From Paulinella micropora (lineage: Eukaryota > Cercozoa > Imbricatea > Euglyphida > Paulinellidae): a stretch of 64,000 nt of DNA. The notes below the pieces were generated by a model. The model searched no databases, was not told the DNA's origin, and saw nothing but the letters and a program-made list of their open reading frames with translations. This document shows, one piece after another, positions 9,676-19,644 of the stretch. Both the position numbers and the translations under genes were made by a program. The first letter of the stretch is position 1; every line of letters begins with the position of its first letter. The stretch lies in the NCBI GenBank assembly GCA_019918135.1, contig WBZZ01006266.1, positions 359,967-423,966 of the forward strand, written 5' to 3'.

Positions 9676-12600
9676 ATGAGGATGATACAGTTGAACCTAG
9701 TTCCAGGGTGGCCGCGCGTGTTGCTAGCGGCCTTGCTGCCGTTGCTGTTGCGCGCGTATTGCCCGTATGACCCCTCGTCGGCTAAGCCCGGCGACCTGGT
9801 ACTGGAGCTGTCGGTGAGCGCGGCGGGCGACAACTGGACGCTGCCGGCCGCCGGCGCCAACGGGGCCGCTATGGATACCAGGCGTCGCGCGACAGCCACC
9901 GGTGTGTGGGAGGTTTTCTGGGAGCAGGGAGGGGCTGCGCAGCAGTGCAGTGCGCTGTTGGGGCCGTGCAGCCACACTTTTACCGACGGGGGCGTGTTCT
10001 TGGTAGTAGTGCGCGGCCGGCTGCCGGCTTGGGCTATGACCTTGGATTGGCGGGCCCAGTACGGCGGCGGCGGCCGGGTAGCTTTGCGCAAAGTGCTGCA
10101 GTGGGGCGGGCTGCGGCTCGCGGCCGAGACGGGGCAACACTTCTACGGCGAAACGGCGCTGGAGTGGCTGCCGCCCCTGGACCAGCTGGACACGACGGGT
10201 TTGCAGAGCCTGGCCTTCAGCTTCGCGGGGCTGTCGCGGGCCGCGTGCTTTGACGTGTCGGGTCTGCTGGTGCGTGCGTCGCTGACCAGCACGCGCGCGG
10301 CCTTTGCGGACTCGCCGTGCCTCAAGTTTGCCAATGTCACGAGCTGGGACCTGTCGCGCGTGCTAGACACGGCGTACATGTTCCGCGGCACGCAGGCCAC
10401 TGCGCTGCCCGGGCTGGCCAGCTGGAACATGTCGCGGGTCATGAACGCCAGCGGCATGTTTGCGGACGCGTCGCTGCTCGGGGCGGACTTGTCTCGCTGG
10501 AGGCCAGGCAGCCTGCGAGAAGCCAGCGGCATGCTGTCCGGCGCGCCGGCGCTGGTGCCGGACCTGAGCAACTGGACGGTAGCGCCCATGGACCCGCAAG
10601 CCACCGCGGCCTTCTGCCAAGGGCTGCTGCGGGGCTCCGCGCTTAGCGAGAGGCAGGTCCCCCAGGCGTGCGCAAGCTCCGCGTCAGTAACCTGCACGCC
10701 CTCGGTGACCTTGTCCAGCTCAGCGTCTGTGACCAGCTCGCCCACGCGCTCGGCCACACCAACGCCGACCAATTCACAGACACTGACAAGCTCGCGTAGC
10801 CTAACACCGAGCCCCTCGGTTACCAGCTCACTGTCCTTGTCCAGCTCGGCGTCGGTGACGGCCACGATTTCCGTGACACCCACCATATCTGTGACCCCGT
10901 CCGTGACTCCGTCCGTGTCGCCGTCCGCGTCGCCGGACCTCAATGAGTGCGCCCGCCCGGACAATGGTGGCTGCGGGGCCAACGGAGTCTGCGTCAATAC
11001 CTATGGCAGCTACACTTGCACGTGCAATGCAGGCTATGTCCAGGCCGGCACACGCACGCTCACGTCACCTAACGAGCTGTATGGCTGGGCCGTGACCATC
11101 AGCAGCGGGACCAGTGCTAGCTCCGCTACGGACAATAGTGCTACCACGTCCTGGAAGTCGTCGTTGCTCTACGGCACAACCCTCAGCAACAATGTGTGTA
11201 GCAACACTGCGACTGCCCCCGTGACCGTGGCGGGCGGTACAAACTACGTCGGCGATTACCTGCAAATAAGTCAGTCGCTAGGCAGCTTTGCGCGGCTCTT
11301 GTCAGTGGGCGTGAGTAGTGCGCGCAATACATACTCCAACCCTATCAATGGTTGCCCGGGTACGTGTAACACGGTCGGCGCAGTGTCGGAATTGGCGGTG
11401 CTAGGCTCCACGGACCTGGGCCTGAACTGGACGTACGTGGGCACGAGCGGCACTTGGAGCAGCTGGAGCGCCGGCCAGACCCAAACTGCAAGCTTGAGCC
11501 TAACGCAAGATTATAATGCCTACCGCTTCGTCGTGATCAGGAACTATTTGCTCTACAGCTTCTCCGTCGCCGCCTGTGAGAAGTTTGTGTATTTGGGCGA
11601 CATGCGGGTCACACTGGATGTGCCGGTGTGCATCGCAGGTCCGCCGACGCCGTCCGCGACGATATCTGTGACGCCCACAATCTCTTTGACGAAATCTGTG
11701 ACGCCGACCGTGTCTGTGACGCCCACGCAGACGCCGACCGTGTCGCCCACGCAGACGCCGACCGTGTCTGTGACGCCCACGCAGACGCCGACGATATCTG
11801 TGACGCCATCCCAGTCTGTGACGCCATCCCAGTCTGTGACGCCATCCCCGTCTCCCGACATCGACGAGTGCGCGCTGGGGTATTGTCGGTGGGGGGACTG
11901 CACCAACACCTACGGCAGCTACACCTGCAACTGCTGGCCGCAGTCGTTCCCGCCGTACACCGGGAGCGGCTGTGCGCGCGACTACGTCCTGCCCGAATTC
12001 AGCTTTGGTGATTACTGGAACCTCAGCGCCTTCGCCGGTGCTTACTCGGTAGCGACGGGGGGCTGGGACGGTGCCATTGGCAAATACACCAAACTCTACG
12101 CACCCGTCGCGGGCACTGATTGGGTCCGAATAGTGCACACGTTCTCGCAGAAACTGCTGCTTAAGAAGGGACTAGCGTACGACACGCAGGTGACCGGGAT
12201 GAGAGACCCTTTGGATGGCATAAACACTGGCTACCTGGTGGTGTCCATCGCGCTGGACGCCGGCGCCTTGCAGGTCATCTCGGAGGGAGCGTTGTCGAGC
12301 TTCGCCTCGAGCACGAGCCTGGCCACCCAATCGCTACCCAGGTACTCGCCCCCGACTGTCGACATCACCTTCAACAAGCTCTACCTAGAATTGAGAGCCA
12401 CGGCGAGCTACTCCGGTGTGCGGTTGTTCAGCTTCCGGCTCAACAACCCGGGCGCGTGCTTGAACATAACCACGTGTACGGGCGGCCAGGCCTGCGCGTT
12501 GCCCGACAACACGCAGGCCTACAGCTGCGCCACGCCCCTCCACCTGTTCAGGCCGTCGGACAAGTTCTGCGCCGAGCCGGTCACCGGGGCAGTCTTCGAC

Positions 12601-15600
12601 GCGGGCTTGGGCGTCCAGCTGCAACTGAGCCCCGAGGCTTGCGCCCGGGAACCACTGTTTGTGTTCAGTGGCAAACAACTGGTGTACGTGCCGAACGCCA
12701 GCTGGGCGCTGACCAACGACTGGTCCAACTCGTGGACCAACACGTGGGCCGCTGGCACGTCAACCACGCGTTTTGCGGCGCAGCTGCGCCTCATGTCTGA
12801 GGTTTCCACCGTCTCGCAGCAGTGGAGCTGGGACGGGGGCACCGGGCGTCTGCAGTCCCAGAACGCGCACGCCTCGTACCCCGGCGGCGGCTTTCTGAAC
12901 ACCGACGACAACCGGGTCAGCGTGTATGGTGTGGCGGCCGCCTCCAGCGCGGGCGCCGTGGGCCTGGGCGCGGGCTTCGCCTTCAACTACACGCTGCTGC
13001 AGCTCACCAACAACGGCGTGCTGTGCCTCAACGTCAAAGACGGCTTAGACATCAACGGCTACCCGTACCGACCGCTCGGTCTGATCGGGGGCGGCTGTAC
13101 GCCCTCCCCCAACAACATGCTCAGCTACTCAGGCTACACCAGCAGCACGCTGCGGTTCGCGCACGTAGGCGACGGCGGCTGGTGCCTGTACAACCAGTGG
13201 CAGCGGGACATGGACGCCTACAATTGGTACTGGGTAAACACGCTCTCTACGCTCATGCGGTGCAACTCGGTCGGCGTCAGGCCCGCCACGCTGCAGTGGA
13301 ACCTCGTAGGCAACCAGCTGTGGCTCAAGGACGCCAACCCCGCCGGCTCCGGGGCCCGTGGCAGCTACGTGGACGCCCAAGGCCACTACGTGTCCTGGAG
13401 CGCCGCCGGCTTCGAGGCGCAGAGCAGAGTGACGGCCTTCGCCGACAACGGCACGCCGCGCCCCCCGCGCGCCGGCTTCCACCTGTACCGGCCCTCGGAC
13501 GGCTACTGCGCCGAGCCGCTGCCGAACGCGGGGCTCGGCAACGCGGGCAGCTTGTACACTTTTCCCACCTACAGCAGCAGCAACACCCAACACAGCGGCC
13601 TGTGGAACCTGGCGAGGTCGAGCGCCTATGATTATACGAGCGAGGCCTATCGAGCGTTCGACAGCAGCAGCAGCCTGTCGTGGCGGTCGGCCCCCAACAG
13701 CTACCTGAGCACCAGCGGGGCTTACAACTCCCCAAGCTTCTCGCAGACCACTAATGGGATCCCAGGCGAGTGGTTGCAAGTCAGATGGGTGGGGAGCACA
13801 CCGATGGTTCTGTACAGCTTCTCCATCCAGGCGGCCCCGTTATCCGCCGCCGCTTCCGCGTACCCCAAGCGGTTGGCGGTGTGGGGGTCCGCGCAGGCCA
13901 GCGACTCGCCCACGGCCTGGACCCTGCTGTACCGCAGCGGCGACGGGTCCGGCTCCGGGGACGAGCCTGCTTGGAGCACTCCGGGCGAGATCAGGAGCTT
14001 CACGCCGTACGTGATTGCCTCCTCCTTCAAGGTGTACCGGTGGGTGTTTGAGTCGGTCTACACGCAGGCCGTTACTTATGCTGAACTCACGGACCTTAGG
14101 CTGAACTTCCGTGGCCAGGCCGTGCAGAGCACTCTGCGCTTCACGCCCGGGGCCTGCTCGCTGCCCCCGCTCTTTGTCCTGTTCCAGGGGCTGTACGTGC
14201 TGTACAAGCCCGACCCCAGGTGGACCCTGGTGCAGGACTGGACGAACCCCTGGACCAACACCTGGGCCGTCACAAACTCTACGTCGTCGCGCTACCAGGC
14301 CAGGCTGCAGCACTGGCAGGAGCTTACGGACTATACTATCGCGCAGTGGACCCCGAGCGCCGTAGGTGGCTCGAACTGGACCCTGCGGAGCAACTTTCCC
14401 AGCGCGCTGTTTCCTGGTGGGGGCTACCTCAACGCCCAGGACAACATGCTCGGCGTCTACGGCGGCAACGACGCGGCGGCCGTGGGTGCGCTGGGCCTGG
14501 GCGTACCGCCGGCTTTTGCTACGACCATGTTGCAGCTCGGCAGTGGCAGCTACTGCGTGCACGCAGAGAACGGCTCGGACCCCCCCACGCTGTCCCTGTC
14601 TACTACCTGCACGCAGAACGCTAACAATCTGCTGGCATTTTCCGGCGGCAGGCTCCGCCTGCCGTTCCGGGGGCCCGGCGACTACTGCCTGGCCAACAAC
14701 TACGCGCCCTGCAACGGCGACTGCGGCCAACAACAGCTGGCCTCGTACGTGGCCTCCTGCGACAGCGTCAGCCTGCGGCCGGACGCCCTGCGCTGGCGGG
14801 TCGAGAGTTCCGGCCAGCTGCTGCACGTGTGGTCCGGCCGGCGCGCGTACCTGAACACGACGACCAACGGCCTGCTCGTGTCGTGGTCGAGCGCTGCTAA
14901 CCTCACGGTAACGTACCCAGCCGTACAGTTCTCGCCCTTCCATTTGTATAGGCTGGGGGATAACTTCTGTGCCGGCCCAGCGGCGGACGCGAGCTTCGTG
15001 AACGGCGGCGAGGTGGCGCTGGCGTTCAGCCCCGAGGCGTGCTGGCAGCCCGCGCCCTTCGTTTGGGACGCCGGGCGCATCCTGTACCTACCCCGCCGGG
15101 ACTGGGCGCTGAGCTATTGCTGTAGCAGGCCCACCTGGACCGGCTGGGCCGGCGGCATGCGCTACGGCGTGATGCTGCGCCAGGTCACGACGCCGACGGA
15201 CACGACGCAGCTCTGGACGTACAACGCGACCGCGCAGACCATCCAAAGCAACGCGAACCTCGCGTTGTATATGAATACCGAAGACAACCAGCTGGGCCTG
15301 TACACAACCGTAACTACCATCGGCGTCGGTTCCGGACCCGTGCTGTTCAGCCGCTGGGACCCGCTGGACGCGATAGCCTTCCAGCTCACCAGCAACAACT
15401 GGTGCATGACGGCCAATACCGGCGGCACAGTGACTGCGTCCGCCTGTTCTTCGCTCGGAGCCAACGTGCTGTGGAAGGCAAGCGCTGGGCGAACCCTCCT
15501 CCGGTTCCCGCTGTTAGGCGATGGGGGCTACTGCCTGCACAATGCGCACCCCGGTGGTAACGTGGACCAAGCTTCGACCATAGTCCGGTGCAGCGCCAAC

Positions 15601-15750
15601 GGTCTTGTCCCGACTTACATGACCTGGCACTTTTTTAATGGTTTCACTGTCCTCAAGCACAGCGCTACGGTGCGCTGGTCTTTGTACGATATTACTAGCC
15701 AGCATCTTGTGACGTGGTATAACCCCACGGTCACTATTGTTTTTCTGTGA
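9676..15750 (+). CDS. Giant secreted multidomain surface protein (BspA-like repeats, EGF, discoidin-like and lectin-like modules)
   Basis: The 2024-residue product opens with a signal peptide (residues about 1-28, LLAALLPLLLRAYC). A PKD-like strand region follows, then DUF285/BspA-like repeats (about 170-315, MFRGTQATALPGLASWNMS type), a Ser/Thr-Pro linker (about 335-420), a calcium-binding EGF module (about 421-460, DLNECARPDNGGC), a discoidin-like region (about 461-650), a second linker made of SVTP/TPT units, and a second EGF (about 727-765, DIDECALGYC). The rest is three related blocks starting with HLFRPSDKFC or variants near residues 954, 1269 and 1754. The second block has a discoidin-like insert. 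I see no C-terminal membrane segment or anchor. Such mixtures bind carbohydrate or cell surfaces, so a role in host attachment or a fibril coat is likely but inferred. The frame is intact over 6 kb. An ATATAAACC sequence follows the stop. Confidence 0.9.
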   Translation: MRMIQLNLVPGWPRVLLAALLPLLLRAYCPYDPSSAKPGDLVLELSVSAAGDNWTLPAAGANGAAMDTRRRATATGVWEVFWEQGGAAQQCSALLGPCSHTFTDGGVFLVVVRGRLPAWAMTLDWRAQYGGGGRVALRKVLQWGGLRLAAETGQHFYGETALEWLPPLDQLDTTGLQSLAFSFAGLSRAACFDVSGLLVRASLTSTRAAFADSPCLKFANVTSWDLSRVLDTAYMFRGTQATALPGLASWNMSRVMNASGMFADASLLGADLSRWRPGSLREASGMLSGAPALVPDLSNWTVAPMDPQATAAFCQGLLRGSALSERQVPQACASSASVTCTPSVTLSSSASVTSSPTRSATPTPTNSQTLTSSRSLTPSPSVTSSLSLSSSASVTATISVTPTISVTPSVTPSVSPSASPDLNECARPDNGGCGANGVCVNTYGSYTCTCNAGYVQAGTRTLTSPNELYGWAVTISSGTSASSATDNSATTSWKSSLLYGTTLSNNVCSNTATAPVTVAGGTNYVGDYLQISQSLGSFARLLSVGVSSARNTYSNPINGCPGTCNTVGAVSELAVLGSTDLGLNWTYVGTSGTWSSWSAGQTQTASLSLTQDYNAYRFVVIRNYLLYSFSVAACEKFVYLGDMRVTLDVPVCIAGPPTPSATISVTPTISLTKSVTPTVSVTPTQTPTVSPTQTPTVSVTPTQTPTISVTPSQSVTPSQSVTPSPSPDIDECALGYCRWGDCTNTYGSYTCNCWPQSFPPYTGSGCARDYVLPEFSFGDYWNLSAFAGAYSVATGGWDGAIGKYTKLYAPVAGTDWVRIVHTFSQKLLLKKGLAYDTQVTGMRDPLDGINTGYLVVSIALDAGALQVISEGALSSFASSTSLATQSLPRYSPPTVDITFNKLYLELRATASYSGVRLFSFRLNNPGACLNITTCTGGQACALPDNTQAYSCATPLHLFRPSDKFCAEPVTGAVFDAGLGVQLQLSPEACAREPLFVFSGKQLVYVPNASWALTNDWSNSWTNTWAAGTSTTRFAAQLRLMSEVSTVSQQWSWDGGTGRLQSQNAHASYPGGGFLNTDDNRVSVYGVAAASSAGAVGLGAGFAFNYTLLQLTNNGVLCLNVKDGLDINGYPYRPLGLIGGGCTPSPNNMLSYSGYTSSTLRFAHVGDGGWCLYNQWQRDMDAYNWYWVNTLSTLMRCNSVGVRPATLQWNLVGNQLWLKDANPAGSGARGSYVDAQGHYVSWSAAGFEAQSRVTAFADNGTPRPPRAGFHLYRPSDGYCAEPLPNAGLGNAGSLYTFPTYSSSNTQHSGLWNLARSSAYDYTSEAYRAFDSSSSLSWRSAPNSYLSTSGAYNSPSFSQTTNGIPGEWLQVRWVGSTPMVLYSFSIQAAPLSAAASAYPKRLAVWGSAQASDSPTAWTLLYRSGDGSGSGDEPAWSTPGEIRSFTPYVIASSFKVYRWVFESVYTQAVTYAELTDLRLNFRGQAVQSTLRFTPGACSLPPLFVLFQGLYVLYKPDPRWTLVQDWTNPWTNTWAVTNSTSSRYQARLQHWQELTDYTIAQWTPSAVGGSNWTLRSNFPSALFPGGGYLNAQDNMLGVYGGNDAAAVGALGLGVPPAFATTMLQLGSGSYCVHAENGSDPPTLSLSTTCTQNANNLLAFSGGRLRLPFRGPGDYCLANNYAPCNGDCGQQQLASYVASCDSVSLRPDALRWRVESSGQLLHVWSGRRAYLNTTTNGLLVSWSSAANLTVTYPAVQFSPFHLYRLGDNFCAGPAADASFVNGGEVALAFSPEACWQPAPFVWDAGRILYLPRRDWALSYCCSRPTWTGWAGGMRYGVMLRQVTTPTDTTQLWTYNATAQTIQSNANLALYMNTEDNQLGLYTTVTTIGVGSGPVLFSRWDPLDAIAFQLTSNNWCMTANTGGTVTASACSSLGANVLWKASAGRTLLRFPLLGDGGYCLHNAHPGGNVDQASTIVRCSANGLVPTYMTWHFFNGFTVLKHSATVRWSLYDITSQHLVTWYNPTVTIVFL

Positions 15751-15887
15751 GTAGCAAGCCAAGATACGCCCCATTTAATAGTTATTAAAAAATATAAACC
15801 AGGTCGCCGGGCCCTGTATTCTTCTCGCCCCTTCTGCCACACTGGTCCTTTCAACCCATCCCCCGGCGCCGGTGTGTGTAGAGAGTG
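15751..15887. other. Spacer with possible 3'-end signal
   Basis: The spacer between the two paralogous surface-protein genes holds TATTAAAAAATATAAACC at about 15782-15799, a plausible polyadenylation signal region for the upstream gene. No gene is seen. Confidence 0.4.
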
Positions 15888-15932
15888 GCTGGGGTACATC
15901 TCGCAATATATCTACATTAAAAGCGCTAGTGG
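15888..15932 (+). promoter_or_regulatory. Conserved 45-bp upstream element, copy 2
   Basis: Identical to 9631-9675 and, like it, ending directly at the ATG of a paralogous surface-protein gene. The perfect identity, alongside scattered coding differences just downstream, points to recent duplication, selection on the element, or both. Confidence 0.6.
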
Positions 15933-18409
15933 ATGAGGATGATACAGTTGAACCTAGTTCCAGGGTGGCCGCGCGTGTTGCTAGCGGCCTTGCTGCCGTT
16001 GCTGTTGCGCGCGTATTGCCCGTATGACCCCTCGTCGGCTAAGCCCGGCGACCTGGTGCTGGAGCTGTCGGTGAGCGCGGCGGGCGACAATTGGACGCTG
16101 CCGGCCGCCGGCGCCAACGGGGCCGCTATGGCTACCAGGCAGCGCCGTCGCACGACAGCCACCGGTGTGTGGGAGGTTTTCTGGGAGCAGGGAGGGGCTG
16201 CGCAGCAGTGCAGTGCGCTGCTGGGGCCGTGCAGCCACACCTTTACCGACGGTGGTGTGTTCTTGGTGGTAGTGCGCGGCCGGCTGCCGGCTTGGGCTAT
16301 GACCTTGGATTGGCGGGCCCAACACGGCGGCGGCGGCCGGGTAGCCTTGCGCAAGGTGCTGCAGTGGGGCGGGCTGCGGCTCGCGGCCGAGACGGGGCAA
16401 CACTTCTACGGCGAAACCGAGTTGGAGTGGCTGCCGCCCCTGGACCAGCTGGACACGACGGGCTTGCAGAGCCTGGCCTTCAGCTTCGCGGGGCTGTCGC
16501 GGGCCGCGTGCTTCGACGTGTCGGGTCTGCAGTTGTCTGCATCGCTGGCCAGCACGCGCGCGGCCTTTGCGGACTCGCCGTGCCTCAAGTTTGCCAACGT
16601 CACGAGCTGGGACCTGTCGCGCGTGCTAGACACGACGTACATGTTCCGCGGCACCCAGGCCACTTCGCTGCCTGGGCTGGCCAGCTGGAACATGTCGCGG
16701 GTCGTGAACGCCAGCGGCATGTTTGCGGGCGCGTCGCTGCTCGGGGCGGACCTGAGCAACTGGACAGTAGCGCCCATGGACCCGCAGGCCACCGCGGCCT
16801 TCTGCCAAGGGCTGCTGCGGGGCTCCGCGCTTAGCGAGAGGCAGGCCCCCCGGGCGTGCGCAAGCTCCGCGTCAGCAACCTGCACGCCCTCGGTGACCAG
16901 CTCAGTGTCGGTGTCCAGCTCAACCTCGGTGACCGGCTCAGTGTCGGTGTCCAGCTCAGCCTCGGTGACCGGCTCGACGTCAGTGTCCAGCTCAGCGTCG
17001 GTGACCGGCTCAGTGTCGGTGTCCAGCTCAGCCTCGGTGACCGGCTCGACGTCAGTGTCCAGCTCAGCGTCGGTGACCAGCTCGCCCTCGGTGACCAGCT
17101 CAGTGTCGGTGTCCGGCTCAGCCTCGGTGACCGGCTCAGTGTCGGTGTCCAGCTCAGCCTCGGTGATCGGCTCGGCGTCAGTGTCCAGCTCAGCGTCGGT
17201 GACCAGATCGGTGTCGGTGTCCAGCTCGGTGTCGGTGTCCAGCTCAGCGTCGGTGACCAGCTCGCCCTCGGTGACCAGCTCGCCCTCGGTGACCAGCTCA
17301 GCCTCGGTGACCGGCTCAGTGTCGGTGTCCAGCTCAGCCTCGGTGACCGGCTCGACGTCAGTGTCCAGCTCAGCGTCGGTGACCAGCTCGGTGTCGGTGT
17401 CCAGCTCGGTGTCGGTGTCCAGATCGGCGTCGCTGACGGGATCGCTTTCCCGGTCGAGCTCTCCGTCTCTGTCTAGCTCCGTGTCCTCCACTGCCTCCAG
17501 CTCGCCCACGCGCTCGGCCACGCCGACGCCGACCATTTCGCAAACACTGACAGGCTCGCCTAGCCTGACCCCTAGCCTCTCGGTGACTAGCTCGGCGTCG
17601 GCGACGGCCACGATCTCCGTGACGGCGACGATCTCCGTGACGCCGACCGTGACGCCGACCGTGTCGCCGACCATGACGCTGACCAGTTCCAGGACGCCAA
17701 CCGTGTCGATTACGCCATCGCGGTCCTGCGCCATCAACTATTTTATCACAATCTGGTTCGACACCGGTTTCAACTATAACGCCAACACGGGCTGGAGCAT
17801 AGCTGCATCTACCAATTTGGGTGGTGCAAACTATGCCATGATGATGACATAACCACTAGCTACACAAGCATTACTACCAGCGACTACGTCACCCTGTATA
17901 CGTCCGACCCCGCCAGAAACTTGTTTTATTGCCGAACGAGCAAAACAACACACACAATCCTTAATGTACCGAACGGTGTCCCGAGTTCCGTGACGGGACA
18001 GGCGCTGTACTTACAATCAGCAACTACCGCTGCCAGGATTTCCACAATCTACCTTTGCTCCACGGTGCCGGGGGCCAGCGGCGAATACGCGGGCCCCGCG
18101 GCGCTGTACGTAGCGGGCTCTAACGATGGCACCAATTGGAACTACACCAGATACTACTCCAATACAAATGTGGACTTGAGCGGTGTAAACGTAAATACTG
18201 GCACCAGCGCCTACTGCAGTCCGTTTTCTGATTTAGAATTTGCTAAGCCTTATCAGTACTACCTGCGTTATAAGCTCATCATTCCCTTGATGTTCTATAA
18301 GCTGCCCACTGGCCAGGCGGGTTGTGCTGCCAGCAATGCCTTCGGGGCAGTGGCCTATGTGCCTACAGTGGAAGTAAGAGTTTGCCACCCGACGTGGTGC
18401 CCACCCTAA
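15933..18409 (+). pseudogene. Shorter paralogue of the surface protein, broken by a frame change
   Basis: The first 639 codons (15933-17852) repeat the signal peptide, PKD-like region and BspA-like repeats of the protein at 9676, with some internal deletion. They continue into a long Ser/Val/Thr repeat (about residues 315-550) and a TPT linker. The frame then meets a stop at 17850-17852. From 17780 the frame two positions on is open and reads as a discoidin-like domain (YVAGSNDGTNWNYT) to a TAA at 18407-18409. The change of frame probably lies within the GATGATGA stretch near 17838-17847 and equals one lost base. The missing EGF and lectin-like blocks make this a much shorter protein than its sister. 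It may be a pseudogene, a phase-variable gene or a sequencing error. Confidence 0.7.
16895..17470 (+). repeat. Tandem 30-60 bp coding repeats (Ser/Val/Thr linker)
   Basis: Units such as GTGTCCAGCTCAGC and TCGGTGACCGGCTC alternate about twenty times and code for SVSVSSSASVTGS-type sequence. The unit length is a multiple of three, so frame is kept when copies are gained or lost. The protein at 33651-36971 has a similar linker coded on the opposite strand. Confidence 0.85.
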
Positions 18410-18960
18410 GTCAGATATGCTCCGGGGGGCATGCCCCCCGCCCCCCCCTCCACCCCTGGGCAGACACGCCTACGCCCCGCCTTGCGCTCCGCCTTGCCAT
18501 TCGCCTCTAACACTTTTTCGATCGTGCGCCTGACATCTATTTCAAAGTAATAAAAGTGATCAGTAAACGGAGGCATCTCTTCTGTCTCCTTGAAGTCATC
18601 CCAGGTACAGTAGTCCAAGGTCTTCCCGCTAATGACCGAGCAATTGCGAAAGCTGATCCAGTCGCTGCGGATCGACGACTGGGTCCAGCTTTCGCAATTG
18701 CTCGTTCGTTAGCGGGAAGAAAGGATGCGGTAGTGTCATTGCCCGACCTGACATTGTCGGTGTAGTAGAGCGAAGACCCGAGCACCTCCGCGGTGTAGGT
18801 TACATAATCGCTCGAATATTCATACACACTTGTTTAAATTAACGGGGGTCATAGAGCTTCGTATTATCCTCGATCGTGGGCAGGTGGCTGTCGCTACGGA
18901 ACTCGACGTCAAGCCCCAGCACATTCTTTACGTGAGCCCCTTTCCCTCCAGCCCGCAGGC
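18406..18960 (-). pseudogene. Degenerate, internally deleted copy of the HNH-SF3 helicase gene
   Basis: Minus-strand fragments match the intact gene at 19645-21933 in order. A piece with LPTIEDNTKLYD corresponds to residues about 172-183. A WDDFK...PFTDH piece corresponds to about 225-247. This piece then jumps directly to the C-terminal VRRTIEKVLEANGKAER segment, skipping over 400 codons that include the whole helicase core. The two sides of the jump share ATCT, so the deletion could have used microhomology. The copy also carries an inverted duplication (18622-18719). Without a P-loop it cannot encode a working helicase. Confidence 0.75.
18622..18719. repeat. Near-perfect inverted repeat with 40-bp arms
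   Basis: Left arm 18622-18661 and right arm 18679-18719 are reverse complements with about four differences and a 17-base loop. Both arms carry GAGCAATTGCGAAAGCTG. The left arm plus loop corresponds to helicase coding sequence, so the right arm is a back-copied duplicate. Confidence 0.85.
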
Positions 18961-19051
18961 CGTATCCCAGCCCTCCTCGCCAGCGTGGGGCTGAGCGGGG
19001 GGGGGGGGGGGTGCCCCGCCCCTGCTCATGCGCGTGCCCCACGCTGATATC

Positions 19052-19530
19052 CCTGGGGAAAGAATTGTGTTCATGAAAGAAAAAAACTAATTTAATAAAG
19101 CCAGACAAAATCTTTGCTAGTCTCCTGCAAAACCCCTTTGACGGAACCACGCCGATTGGCAGTTCAGCGCACTGCCACTGTCTGGCGCACGGAAATCCGG
19201 CGCGCGCCTGCAACACACACACAGACGGGGGGGGGGGGCCATGCCCCCCCGCGCCCCTTCAGCTCGCTGGCGCGGGCTGGGCAAAGTGCCCCCGCCTGCT
19301 CGTGCGCGTGTCCGCGCTGGTCTCTTCGACTTCAAATGTCACTTCCGGGGGTAAGAATCGTGTTCATGAAAGAAACAACTAATTTAATGAAACCAGACAA
19401 AGTCTTTTTTCTAGTCTCCTGCCAAACCCTTTGACAGAACCATGCAGAGTAGCAGTGCAGCCAGCGCACCGCCACTGTCTGGCGCACGGAAATCCGGCGC
19501 GCGCCTGCGATACACACACAGACAGAGGAG
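19052..19530. repeat. Two direct copies of the helicase upstream region
   Basis: Copies at about 19052-19235 and 19316-19525 share a 180-200 bp sequence with AATCGTGTTCATGAAAGAAA, CTAATTTAATGAAACCAGAC, a CTGCCACTGTCTGGCGCACG-like block and a CACACACAGACGGG end. A third copy lies at 22232-22450, upstream of the intact helicase gene (minus strand). Copy one lies upstream of the degenerate copy, so promoter and gene seem to have been duplicated together. Confidence 0.8.
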
Positions 19531-19644
19531 GCACGGTGGGCTTCAAAATGCTAATGATGCAAAAAAGCAGTAACAGGCCTTTGGATAAAAATGAGAATGA
19601 ATATCCAAAGACTTACCTCCTGAACATCCTGGTTGTTCTGGTTC

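Noticed and set aside
13840-14943. 367-codon minus-strand frame inside the 2024-residue gene
   Set aside because: Antisense shadow in GC-rich coding DNA; the plus strand has clear domains and an intact 6-kb frame.
16406-17737. 443-codon minus-strand frame with repeated Glu/Asp/Thr units
   Set aside because: It is the complement of the Ser/Val/Thr repeat of the plus-strand surface-protein gene, which has the signal peptide and homologous domains.
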